A stretch of 64,000 nucleotides of DNA from Microbacterium sp. C7(2022) (GTDB lineage Bacteria > Actinomycetota > Actinomycetes > Actinomycetales > Microbacteriaceae). The translations under genes and the position numbers were made by a program. Under the pieces are notes generated by a model. It had not been told where the DNA came from and searched no databases. It saw only the letters and a program-made list of their open reading frames with translations. The stretch spans positions 62,001 through 126,000 of the forward strand of contig NZ_JAPEHV010000001.1 in NCBI RefSeq assembly GCF_028823665.1. The letters run 5' to 3'. Within the stretch, counting starts at the first letter, position 1. Every line of letters begins with the position of its first letter. Positions 7,956-15,496 of this stretch are shown piece by piece.

Positions 7956-8225
7956 ATGCCCGGTGGAAGCGGACCGAACAGCCTGAAAGACCCCGAACTG
8001 TACGAAGAGTTGCGCGACGACGGCGCATCGAAGGAGAAAGCCGCGCGCATCTCGAACGCGGCCGCGCGAGACGGACGGAGCGACGTCGGCAGGCGCGGCG
8101 GAGAGTCCGGCTCGTACGAGGACTGGACGGTGCGCGACTTGAAGAAGCGCGCCAAGGAAATCGGACTGTCGGGGTACTCCGACAAGAGGAAGTCCGAGCT
8201 CGTCAGCATGCTTCGCAACCACTGA
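7956..8225 (+). CDS. DUF7218 / Rho N-terminal-like small protein
   Basis: An 89-residue charged protein. Residues 1-48 (MPGGSGPNSLKDPELYEELR...GASKEKAARISNAA) resemble the short DUF7218-type N-terminus seen in Actinobacteria, and residues 55-89 (WTVRDLKKRAKEIGLSGYSDKRKSELVSML) form a SAP/Rho N-terminal helix-turn-helix fold that binds nucleic acid. The ATG at 7956 has a GAAGGGAG ribosome binding site 5 nt upstream; the longer open frame upstream is not translated in style. It precedes the topoisomerase IB gene by 18 nt, so the two are probably co-expressed. Confidence 0.85.
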   Translation: MPGGSGPNSLKDPELYEELRDDGASKEKAARISNAAARDGRSDVGRRGGESGSYEDWTVRDLKKRAKEIGLSGYSDKRKSELVSMLRNH

Positions 8226-8243
8226 TAGAGAGGAACGAAGCGG

Positions 8244-9230
8244 ATGCCGCGACTCACGCGAGTACAGCCGTATGCAGATCGCGGCATACGTCGGATCCGG
8301 AGCGGCAGCGGCTTTCGCTATGTGGATGCCCGGGGACGGGCGGTCTCGGAGAAGCACGTCGAGCGGATCCGCGAACTGGTTATCCCGCCGGCGTGGCAAG
8401 AGGTCTGGATCTGCCACCGCCCGGACGGCCACATCCAAGCCGTAGGCGTGGACGACGCGGGGCGCCGTCAGTATGTGTACCACCCGCAGTGGTCGGCAGG
8501 GCGCGACAAAGGTAAGTATGCGCGCGCTCTCTTGTTGGCCGAGGCGTTGCCGCGGGCCCGAGGTCGGGTCACGACGTCATTGCGACGACCGGACATCGAC
8601 CGCGAGCGCGTGCTCGCGGCGGCCTTCCGGCTCCTCGATCAAGCAGCGCCGCGCATCGGGTCGGAGCGCTACCTGACCGCCCACGGAAGTCGTGGATTGA
8701 CGACGCTGCAGCGGCGGGATGCCGTCGTTGAGGGCACGCGTGTCGTGCTGAGCTTTCCGGGGAAGAGCGGCAAGCGGCAGTTCCTCGAGATCGACGATGA
8801 GGATCTCGCGGCCGTGATCAGCGAGCTGGCTGCACAGCGTTCGCGCGGCCCGCTGCTCGCGTGGGAGCGAGGGCGCTCACGCGTGCCGCTTACCCCTGCG
8901 GAGGTGAATGCGCATGTACGCGGACTCACCGGCGGAACCTTCACTGCGAAGGACTTCCGGACTCTGCGGGGGACTATCAACGCGGCGGATGCGCTCGCCC
9001 GTATTGGGCTCGTGGACACGAAGCGGGAGAGAACTCGTGCGGAGCGATTGGCAGTGCAGGCCACCGCAGATGCGCTGGGAAACACCCCGTCGGTGGCGCG
9101 GAGCTCGTACATCGACCCGCGCGTGTTCACGCGCTATCGCGTGGGCCACTTGCTCGACCTGAGCGTCTCGCCCGAATCGGCCATTCGCGCGCTCATCAGG
9201 CCAACACGGCAGCCGACGTCAACGGAGTGA
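8244..9230 (+). CDS. DNA topoisomerase IB (poxvirus-like)
   Basis: A 328-residue type IB topoisomerase that relaxes supercoils through a 3'-phosphotyrosine. The N-terminal beta domain (1-75, with IPPAWQEVWIC) is followed by the catalytic domain; KDFRTLRGT near 235 holds catalytic residues. The nucleophile is Tyr289 in SSYIDPR. The active-site His of vaccinia topoisomerase is Asn279 here (GNTPSV); Deinococcus TopIB is reported to have Asn at this place too, so the change fits the bacterial family. It follows the SAP-domain gene in the same unit. The C-terminal end is Thr/Pro-rich and probably disordered. Confidence 0.95.
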   Translation: MPRLTRVQPYADRGIRRIRSGSGFRYVDARGRAVSEKHVERIRELVIPPAWQEVWICHRPDGHIQAVGVDDAGRRQYVYHPQWSAGRDKGKYARALLLAEALPRARGRVTTSLRRPDIDRERVLAAAFRLLDQAAPRIGSERYLTAHGSRGLTTLQRRDAVVEGTRVVLSFPGKSGKRQFLEIDDEDLAAVISELAAQRSRGPLLAWERGRSRVPLTPAEVNAHVRGLTGGTFTAKDFRTLRGTINAADALARIGLVDTKRERTRAERLAVQATADALGNTPSVARSSYIDPRVFTRYRVGHLLDLSVSPESAIRALIRPTRQPTSTE

Positions 9231-9256
9231 GGGTGCGCCACCCGCGCGCTGGCCAG

Positions 9257-9262
9257 TAGCGT
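9257..9262 (+). promoter_or_regulatory. -10 element of leaderless crcB1
   Basis: TAGCGT lies 6 nt upstream of the ATG at 9269. There are only 38 nt between the genes, so there is no room for a fluoride riboswitch. Confidence 0.5.
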
Positions 9263-9268
9263 TGCGTC

Positions 9269-9706
9269 ATGCCGCACGCGATCGACCCGCGCACCCTCGG
9301 TGTGGTGGTCCTCGGGGGCGCCGTCGGCGTTCTGGTGCGCGCCGCGCTCACCGTTCCGGCCAGCCCTCCGCCTGCGGGCGATGCTTCAGGCATCGCGTTC
9401 ACAGCGGTGCCGTGGGTCACACTTGCCGTCAACGTCGTCGGCTCGCTTTTGTTGGGCTTCGTCATCGCCGCGCTGGGGACGGACTTCCCCCGCTGGCGCG
9501 CCTTTCTTGGCACGGGAGTGCTGGGAGGATTCACCACCTACAGCGCGTTCGCCGTGCACGCGGTCGAAATGACAGCTACGCCGCTATTCGCGGTCGTGCT
9601 GGTGGTGGCATCCGTTGTTCTCGGACTCCTCGCGGCGCGGATCGGTGTGATCATCGGGCGCGTGGCACGACCGGTCGCTGCGGAAGAACAGGACGTGCCC
9701 GAGTGA
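9269..9706 (+). CDS. crcB: Fluoride channel CrcB/Fluc, first subunit
   Basis: A 145-residue protein with four membrane helices. Family marks are GGAVGVLVRA near residue 14-23, the pore Asn in VNVVGSLLLG (about 54-63) and the GFTTYSAFA motif (about 88-96) that carries the Phe box and the central Na+ site. The C-terminal AEEQDVPE tail is cytosolic. It overlaps the second crcB gene by 4 nt (GTGA), so the two subunits very likely form a heterodimer, the usual arrangement for paired Fluc genes. A leaderless start is supported by the -10 hexamer 6 nt upstream. Confidence 0.95.
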   Translation: MPHAIDPRTLGVVVLGGAVGVLVRAALTVPASPPPAGDASGIAFTAVPWVTLAVNVVGSLLLGFVIAALGTDFPRWRAFLGTGVLGGFTTYSAFAVHAVEMTATPLFAVVLVVASVVLGLLAARIGVIIGRVARPVAAEEQDVPE

Positions 9707-10077
9707 GCACCGGTGTGCTGGTCGCGCTCGCCATCGCCGGGGGCGTCGGGGCGGGGCTTCGCTACATCCTCGACCGCCTGTGGCCCTCGCGCGATGGCCT
9801 CACAGTCGCGTGGGGCATCTTCATCGCGAACGTCACGGGATCGTTCGCGTTGGGGCTACTCACCGGGTTCGGCGCCGCCATCAACTCGGACATGGTGCTC
9901 GTGATCGGCACCGGGCTGCTCGGCGGCTACACGACCTTCAGCACGGTATCGGTTGAAAGCGTGCTGCTGGCCGAGCGCCGCCAGCGCAGAGCGTCTCTGA
10001 TCACGACATTCTGCACCCTGGTGGCCGCGCTCGCCGCTGCGGCGGCCGGCTTCGGGCTCGCGTTCCTTTTGCAATAA
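9703..10077 (+). CDS. crcB: Fluoride channel CrcB/Fluc, second subunit
   Basis: A 124-residue paralogue starting at GTG 9703, inside the crcB1 stop. It has GGVGAGLRYILD near residue 12, the pore Asn in IANVTGSFALG and the GYTTFSTVS motif near 76. Four helices are predicted. As in other dual-Fluc systems the two proteins would insert in opposite orientation. The remaining sequence to 10224 holds an inverted repeat and the leader of the RND gene. Confidence 0.95.
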   Translation: MSTGVLVALAIAGGVGAGLRYILDRLWPSRDGLTVAWGIFIANVTGSFALGLLTGFGAAINSDMVLVIGTGLLGGYTTFSTVSVESVLLAERRQRRASLITTFCTLVAALAAAAAGFGLAFLLQ

Positions 10078-10090
10078 CTCTCGCCGTGAT

Positions 10091-10128
10091 GCGGTGACGG
10101 CCCCGCGTGCGCCCGATGGCGTCACCGC
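10091..10128. terminator. Inverted repeat after crcB2
   Basis: GCGGTGACG (10091-10099) pairs with CGTCACCGC (10120-10128), with a 20-nt loop and no T run. It is a possible terminator or operator ahead of the RND gene. Confidence 0.35.
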
Positions 10129-10224
10129 GCGAGGGCCCATGGAAGAATGGACAACCGATACATTCCCGTATCCAACCCCGCCGTCCGCGCGCGGGATCTG
10201 CACCCTCACCAGCGAAGGCCCGCC

Positions 10225-13200
10225 ATGTCGAACCTCGCCATCCTGAGCCTGAAGAACCGCGCCCTGATCGCGCTCGTGACGATCGTCGCCGCGCTGTTCG
10301 GCGGCATCGCGCTCACCAGCCTCAAGCAAGAGCTCATCCCGTCGATCGAGTTCCCCGCCGTCATCATCGTCTCGACGTACCCGGGCGCATCGCCCGATGT
10401 CGTCAACAACGATGTCTCGACGCCGATCGAGACGGCGATCCAGGGGGTGCCGGGGCTCGAATCGACCACCGCGACCAGCACCACGAACGCGTCGGTCGTG
10501 CAGGCATCGTTCACGTACGGCACCGATCTCGGCACCGCCGAGCAGAAGCTGACGCAGGCGATCAACCGCATCTCGAACCAGCTCCCCGACGGCGTCGAGC
10601 CGCAGGTGATCCTCGCCAGTATCGACGATCTGCCGGTGATTCAGATCGCCGTCACGGGGTACGACGACGCCGAGACAATTCAGGCTGAGCTCGAAGCATC
10701 CGCCATTCCCGACCTTGAAGACGTCGAGGGCGTCAACTCCGCCGGCATCGTCGGTGGCGTCGGGCAACGCGTCACGATCACCCCGGATGCCGCGGATCTC
10801 GCCGCTGCAGGGTTCACCCAGCAGGCGATCACCGACGCGCTCGAGCAGAACGGTGTGCTGTTCCCCGGTGGCCAGATCACCGAGGACGCCGAGACCCTGA
10901 CCGTGCAGACGGGGTCGAAGCTGACGAGCGTCGAAGACATCGCCGCGTTGCCGCTCGTGGGCACCTCGGCCGAGCAGCTTCAGGGTGACCTCGTCACCAT
11001 CGGCGACGTCTCGACGGTGGAGCAGGAGCAGGACCCGGTCACGAGCATCTCGCGCGTCAACGGCGAGCCGGCCATCACCATCGCGATTACGAAGCTGCCG
11101 TCGGCCAACACGGTCGACGTGTCGACCGCCGTGCAGGCACTCCTCCCTGATATCGAAGAGTCGCTGGGCGGTGTCACCCTCACGGTCGTCTTCGACCAGG
11201 CGCCGTTCATCCAGGAGTCGATCGACACGCTCGCCAAGGAGGGCATGCTCGGCCTCGTCTTCGCCGTGCTGGTCATCCTCGTCTTCCTGCTCTCAGTGCG
11301 CGCGACGCTCGTGACGGCGATCTCGATCCCGACGAGCGTGCTCATCACCTTCATCGGGATTCAGACGTTCGGCTACTCGCTGAACATCCTCACCCTCGGT
11401 GCACTCACGATCTCGATCGGCCGCGTCGTCGACGACGCCATCGTCGTGATCGAAAACATCAAGCGGCACTACGTGGGCGACGCTGACAAGAAGGCGTCAA
11501 TCCTTCTCGGTGTGCGAGAAGTGGCATCCGCCATCACATCCTCGACGCTCACCACGGTGGCGGTGTTCCTCCCGATCGCGTTCGTGGGGGATGTCACCGG
11601 TGAGCTCTTCCGGCCCTTCGCGCTGACCGTCACGATCGCGATGACCGCGTCGCTGTTCGTGGCGCTCACGATTGTGCCGGTGCTCGCATACTGGTTCCTG
11701 CGGCCGGGCAAGCCGCTGCTCGACGCGAACGGCGTGCAGATCGACCCCGAAGACGAGGCAGCGCCATACAGCCGCCTGCAGCGCACATACGTGCCGATCC
11801 TCACCTGGACGCTCAAGCACTCGTGGATCACGCTGCTTCTGGCCGTTCTCGTGCTCGGCGGCACCGTCGCAGCGGCGCCGTTCATGAAGACCAACTTCCT
11901 CGGTGACAGCGGTCAGAACACCTTCACCGTGACGCAAGACCTCGGCCCGGCGCCGAGCCTTGAGACCGAGGAAGCGGCATCCGAACCCGTCGAAGAGGCC
12001 CTGCTCGGTATCGACGGTATCGACATTGTCCAGGTGTCGATCGGCACGAGTGGTTCGGCCCTCCTCGACGCTTTCTCGGGTGGCGGCTCGGGTGTGACCT
12101 ACTCGGTCACCACCGACCCCAGCTACGACCAGGTCGCGATTCGCGAAGAGGTCACCGAGGCCGTGGCCGACCTCGACGACGTCGGCACGATCACGATCGG
12201 CGCTTCGCAGGGTGGCTTCGGCGGCAGCGACATCGCCATCGAGGTGACCGCCCCCGACTCGTCTACGCTGCAGGAGGCCACCGACGCGGTCGTTGCCGCG
12301 GTCGAGGGTCAAGACGGTATCGGGCAGGTCTCGAGCAACCTGTCGGCCTCGCTTCCCTACATCGCCGTCGAGGTGGATCGGGATGCCGCCGCCGAGCGCG
12401 GCCTGTCAGAGGTCGCCGTGGGCGCCATCGTGTCGAACACGATGCAGGCACAGTCGATCGGTTCGGTCGAAGTCGATGACACCGCACTGACGGTGTACCT
12501 CGCGGCATCCGAAACCCCGCAGTCGCTCGAAGACCTGCGCCAGTTGAGCATCCCGACCGCGCTCGGCGTTGTTCCGCTCGAAGACATCGCGACCGTGGAG
12601 GAGAGCGTCGGCCCGGCGTCGATCACCACCGAGCGCGGTCAGCGCACCGCGACCGTATCGGTCACGCCGTCGACCGACGACCTTGCGGCCGCGACCGCGA
12701 CGGTCACCGAGGCTCTCGAGGACGCCGATCTGCCGGCTGCTGCCGATGCAGAGCTTGGCGGCGTGGTTTCGCAGCAGCAGGACTCGTTCAGCCAGCTCGG
12801 CCTCGCGATGCTCGCCGCGATCTTGATCGTCTACATCATCATGGTCGCGACCTTCAAGTCGCTGCGTCAGCCGCTGCTGTTGCTGGTGTCAGTGCCGTTC
12901 GCGGCGACCGGTGCGATCCTGCTGCAGATCGCGACCGGCGTGCCGCTGGGTGTCGCCTCGCTCATCGGTGTGCTGATGCTCATCGGAATCGTGGTCACGA
13001 ATGCGATCGTGCTGGTCGACCTGGTCAACCAGTACCGCGAGAAGGGGCTCAGTGCCCATGACGCGACGATCGCTGGTGGCGCGCGTCGTCTGCGCCCGAT
13101 CCTGATGACCGCGCTCGCGACGATCTTCGCTCTCACGCCGATGGCGCTGGGCATCACCGGTCAGGGTGGGTTCATCTCGCAACCGCTCGCGATCGTCGTG

Positions 13201-14361
13201 ATCGGTGGACTCATCTCGTCGACCGTTCTGACGCTGCTCGTCTTGCCGACGCTGTACAACCTCGTCGAGGGCGCCAAGGAGCGCCGCGCCGAGAAGCGTC
13301 GTCGCCGCGAGGGTGGTGACGGTTCGGGTTCTGACGGTTCGGGGTCTGATTCTGGTGGTTTTGGGGATGGCTCAGGTGGCGATGAGCCGACGGGTGCTGG
13401 TGCTTCGGCCGGGGCCGTGGCTGCCGGTGCCGGTGCTGCCGGTGCGGTCGTTGCTGAGCCGATCACCGAGACGCGCCGTGAGCGCCGTGAGCGCGAGAAA
13501 GCCGAGGCGGCTGCCGCTGCGGCTGCCGCGGGTGTGGCGGGTGCTGGCGCAGCTGCCGATGCGGACGCTGACGCGGGGGCTGATGGCGTAAACGCAGACG
13601 CTGCCGCCGCGGATGCTGACGCTGCGGGACTTGACGGCGCCGGTGACGCTGTTGAGGTCGAGGCCGACGATGACGCTGCTGAGGTCGAGGCTGTTGACGG
13701 CGGTGGTGAGGTCGAGGCTGACGGTGAAGCTGCTGAGGTCGAGGCTGATGCTAGCGCTGCTGGAGGGGACGCGGACGTCGCTGAGGCAGATGCTGCCGAC
13801 GCGGAGGTCGAAGCTGTTGATGGTGCTGAGGCGGCCGATGCTGAGGCTGACGGTGCTGAGACGGTGGCCGATCCTGGCGCCGAGGACGCTGATGTTGCGC
13901 CGGTCGGAGATGCCGAGACCGACGCCGATCACCAGGATGAGGCTGTCGAAGCGGCGAGCGGCGATGCTGACCCTGTCGAGGCTGAAGCAGGCGACGCTGA
14001 CGCTCAGCCGGACGAGGCCCAGCCGGCCGAGGCAGAAACGATCGATGGTGGAGCGGCAGAGCGCGACGCTGCTGGTACTGAAACAGCCCTAGACGGTGAG
14101 AGCGAGCCCGCCGACGATGTGTCGTCTACGGATGAGGCGGTAGAGCAGATCGACGGGGCGGACGCTCCTGCCGAGGACGCTCCTGCCGAGGAAGCTCCTG
14201 CCGAGGAAGCTCCTGCAGAGGAAGCTCCTGCAGAGGACGCCGAGGACGCCGAGGAGGCTGGCGACAGCGACACTCCGGTGATCGACAGCATCCCTGAGTG
14301 GGATGGCGCTGGCGAAGCATCCGACACCGACGAATCCGGCGAACCCGACAAGCGGGACTAA
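10225..14361 (+). CDS. RND-family permease (HAE1-like) with long acidic C-terminal tail
   Basis: A 1378-residue transporter. Residues 1-1015 are a complete RND permease: TM1 (about 10-30, ALIALVTIVAALFGGIAL), a first extracytoplasmic domain, a helix bundle with GRVVDDAIVVIENI (intramembrane Asp pair, near 415-428), TM7 near 530, and the last helices (MLIGIVVTNAIVLVDLVNQ near 930). No membrane-fusion partner is adjacent. Residues 1018-1378 are unusual: after a Lys/Arg patch and Gly/Ser stretch come about 350 residues of Ala, Asp, Glu and Val, ending with five in-frame 15-bp repeats (APAED/APAEE). The ATG at 10225 has a GAAGG site; an upstream ATG at 10147 lies before a TACATT hexamer and is less likely. 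Substrate unknown. Confidence 0.9.
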   Translation: MSNLAILSLKNRALIALVTIVAALFGGIALTSLKQELIPSIEFPAVIIVSTYPGASPDVVNNDVSTPIETAIQGVPGLESTTATSTTNASVVQASFTYGTDLGTAEQKLTQAINRISNQLPDGVEPQVILASIDDLPVIQIAVTGYDDAETIQAELEASAIPDLEDVEGVNSAGIVGGVGQRVTITPDAADLAAAGFTQQAITDALEQNGVLFPGGQITEDAETLTVQTGSKLTSVEDIAALPLVGTSAEQLQGDLVTIGDVSTVEQEQDPVTSISRVNGEPAITIAITKLPSANTVDVSTAVQALLPDIEESLGGVTLTVVFDQAPFIQESIDTLAKEGMLGLVFAVLVILVFLLSVRATLVTAISIPTSVLITFIGIQTFGYSLNILTLGALTISIGRVVDDAIVVIENIKRHYVGDADKKASILLGVREVASAITSSTLTTVAVFLPIAFVGDVTGELFRPFALTVTIAMTASLFVALTIVPVLAYWFLRPGKPLLDANGVQIDPEDEAAPYSRLQRTYVPILTWTLKHSWITLLLAVLVLGGTVAAAPFMKTNFLGDSGQNTFTVTQDLGPAPSLETEEAASEPVEEALLGIDGIDIVQVSIGTSGSALLDAFSGGGSGVTYSVTTDPSYDQVAIREEVTEAVADLDDVGTITIGASQGGFGGSDIAIEVTAPDSSTLQEATDAVVAAVEGQDGIGQVSSNLSASLPYIAVEVDRDAAAERGLSEVAVGAIVSNTMQAQSIGSVEVDDTALTVYLAASETPQSLEDLRQLSIPTALGVVPLEDIATVEESVGPASITTERGQRTATVSVTPSTDDLAAATATVTEALEDADLPAAADAELGGVVSQQQDSFSQLGLAMLAAILIVYIIMVATFKSLRQPLLLLVSVPFAATGAILLQIATGVPLGVASLIGVLMLIGIVVTNAIVLVDLVNQYREKGLSAHDATIAGGARRLRPILMTALATIFALTPMALGITGQGGFISQPLAIVVIGGLISSTVLTLLVLPTLYNLVEGAKERRAEKRRRREGGDGSGSDGSGSDSGGFGDGSGGDEPTGAGASAGAVAAGAGAAGAVVAEPITETRRERREREKAEAAAAAAAAGVAGAGAAADADADAGADGVNADAAAADADAAGLDGAGDAVEVEADDDAAEVEAVDGGGEVEADGEAAEVEADASAAGGDADVAEADAADAEVEAVDGAEAADAEADGAETVADPGAEDADVAPVGDAETDADHQDEAVEAASGDADPVEAEAGDADAQPDEAQPAEAETIDGGAAERDAAGTETALDGESEPADDVSSTDEAVEQIDGADAPAEDAPAEEAPAEEAPAEEAPAEDAEDAEEAGDSDTPVIDSIPEWDGAGEASDTDESGEPDKRD
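14164..14238 (+). repeat. Five tandem 15-bp repeats coding APAE(D/E)
   Basis: Units GCTCCTGCMGAGGAM start at 14164, 14179, 14194, 14209 and 14224. They keep the reading frame, so copy-number change would lengthen or shorten the RND tail without frameshift. Confidence 0.9.
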
Positions 14362-14372
14362 TCGCGAGCATT

Positions 14373-14416
14373 AAACCTGCATGTGAGCATCAAATCTGGT
14401 GCTCACATGCAGGTTT
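14373..14416 (+). terminator. Strong terminator of the RND gene
   Basis: AAACCTGCATGTGAGCA (14373-14389) pairs perfectly with 14400-14416 around a 10-nt loop; the right arm ends in TTTTG. It is AT-richer than its surroundings. Confidence 0.8.
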
Positions 14417-14480
14417 TGTGCTCACTCGGCGGCGGCGGCGGGCGGCGTGCGTGAGGCGTGCGGCACCGCGGAGCGGAAGG

Positions 14481-15119
14481 TCAGCGGGAGCGCTGAAGCC
14501 AGGGGCGCAGCATCCGGGTCACCCAAGGGAGCACCGCGTACGTCATCACGGGCGTGAGCGCGATGGTAGCGATGAGTACGCGGACGACCAGGGGTAGCTC
14601 GGCGAAGCCGGGGATCATGCCCAGCAGCCACGTCGCGAGCAGGTTCGTCGGGAAGAAGCCGAGCCAGATCGTCACCGCCTGCTTCCAGCGCGGGGGCGCC
14701 GCAGGAATCGGCTGCTTGACCGGGCCCGTCGTGATCGAACCGCCCGGCGATGCGTCACCACGAGGGCGCGCTTCGACGCGCGTCGCGAACGGCGCGTCGA
14801 ACCAACCCTCGATGCCCGTTCGGCGCTCGACGCGCACCTCGTCGGCGAACGCGCGCCCCGAGTCGAGCCACCACGCGCGCTGCGATGAGCCCTCCCACGC
14901 CTCGAGGGTGGTGATGTCGCGGAAGCGATAGAGCATGTACCAGAGGTCACTGGACTCGCCCGCACGGACCCAGCCCGAGCCGAGAAATCCGGGGAATGAC
15001 GTGGCGAGGTCCGTTCCGGCTTGCATCCAGCTGGTGGCTTCGGGCGTGCGAGACGGGTCGATTCGCCGCTCGATCGCGACGGTGATGGGGTGGGCCACGG
15101 GTTCTGCCATGTGTTCCAT
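14481..15119 (-). CDS. Antibiotic biosynthesis monooxygenase-like domain with two C-terminal membrane helices
   Basis: A 212-residue protein. Residues 10-105 resemble an ABM/ferredoxin-like fold (PITVAIERRIDPS..., FPGFLGSGWV, WYMLYRFRDITTLEAWEGS). Residues 140-205 have two membrane helices (VTIWLGFFPTNLLATWLLG and VLIATIALTPVMTYAVLPW) and a basic end. This layout is typical of membrane-anchored ABM proteins often called 'antibiotic biosynthesis monooxygenase' without proof of activity. Either ATG (15119 or 15110) is possible; neither has a clear ribosome binding site. Confidence 0.8.
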   Translation of the reverse strand: MEHMAEPVAHPITVAIERRIDPSRTPEATSWMQAGTDLATSFPGFLGSGWVRAGESSDLWYMLYRFRDITTLEAWEGSSQRAWWLDSGRAFADEVRVERRTGIEGWFDAPFATRVEARPRGDASPGGSITTGPVKQPIPAAPPRWKQAVTIWLGFFPTNLLATWLLGMIPGFAELPLVVRVLIATIALTPVMTYAVLPWVTRMLRPWLQRSR

Positions 15120-15496
15120 TCTGCGGTGCGAAAATCGGCGGCGAGGGCGCAGACGAGGTGGAGGCCGCAGGCGAGGTGGCGGTGCAGACGAGGTGGGGGC
15201 TGCTGACGGTGCGGGCCCCGGGGAGGTGAGGCGCGGGGTGAGGTGCCAGCCCGCTCCCAGGTCGAGTCGCTAAGGTTGGGCAGTCGGCTCTGGACACCGC
15301 GTTGTTCGCGGATATGGGTTTGTGAGTCCAAGGGGCCGATGGTGGAGGCGAATCCGTCTCGACGACCATCATGTTGAATGGCCCCCGGCCGACGATCTGT
15401 CCGGGTTTACTCCGTGCCGCGCGTGCCGTGCGGCTGTCGCTCGTGTGCGACCTGTGGAGCGCTGTTCTCACGAAGAACAACCCAGAAGGACACACC
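15120..15496. other. 377-nt intergenic region with repeats and a structured leader
   Basis: The left part holds three copies of GCAGRCGAGGTGG at 15149, 15167 and 15184, spaced 18 and 17 bp. The right part, before the helicase gene, has GC-rich potential stems (GCCGC/GCGGC near 15415-15433 and GTCGC/GCGAC near 15436-15452). I see no gene in it. A TAAGGT hexamer near 15270 is a possible -10. The leader is far longer than for any other gene in the window. Confidence 0.5.

Noticed and set aside
9231..9268. Fluoride riboswitch ahead of crcB
   Set aside because: Only 38 nt are available and the -10 lies 6 nt from the ATG, so there is no leader to fold.
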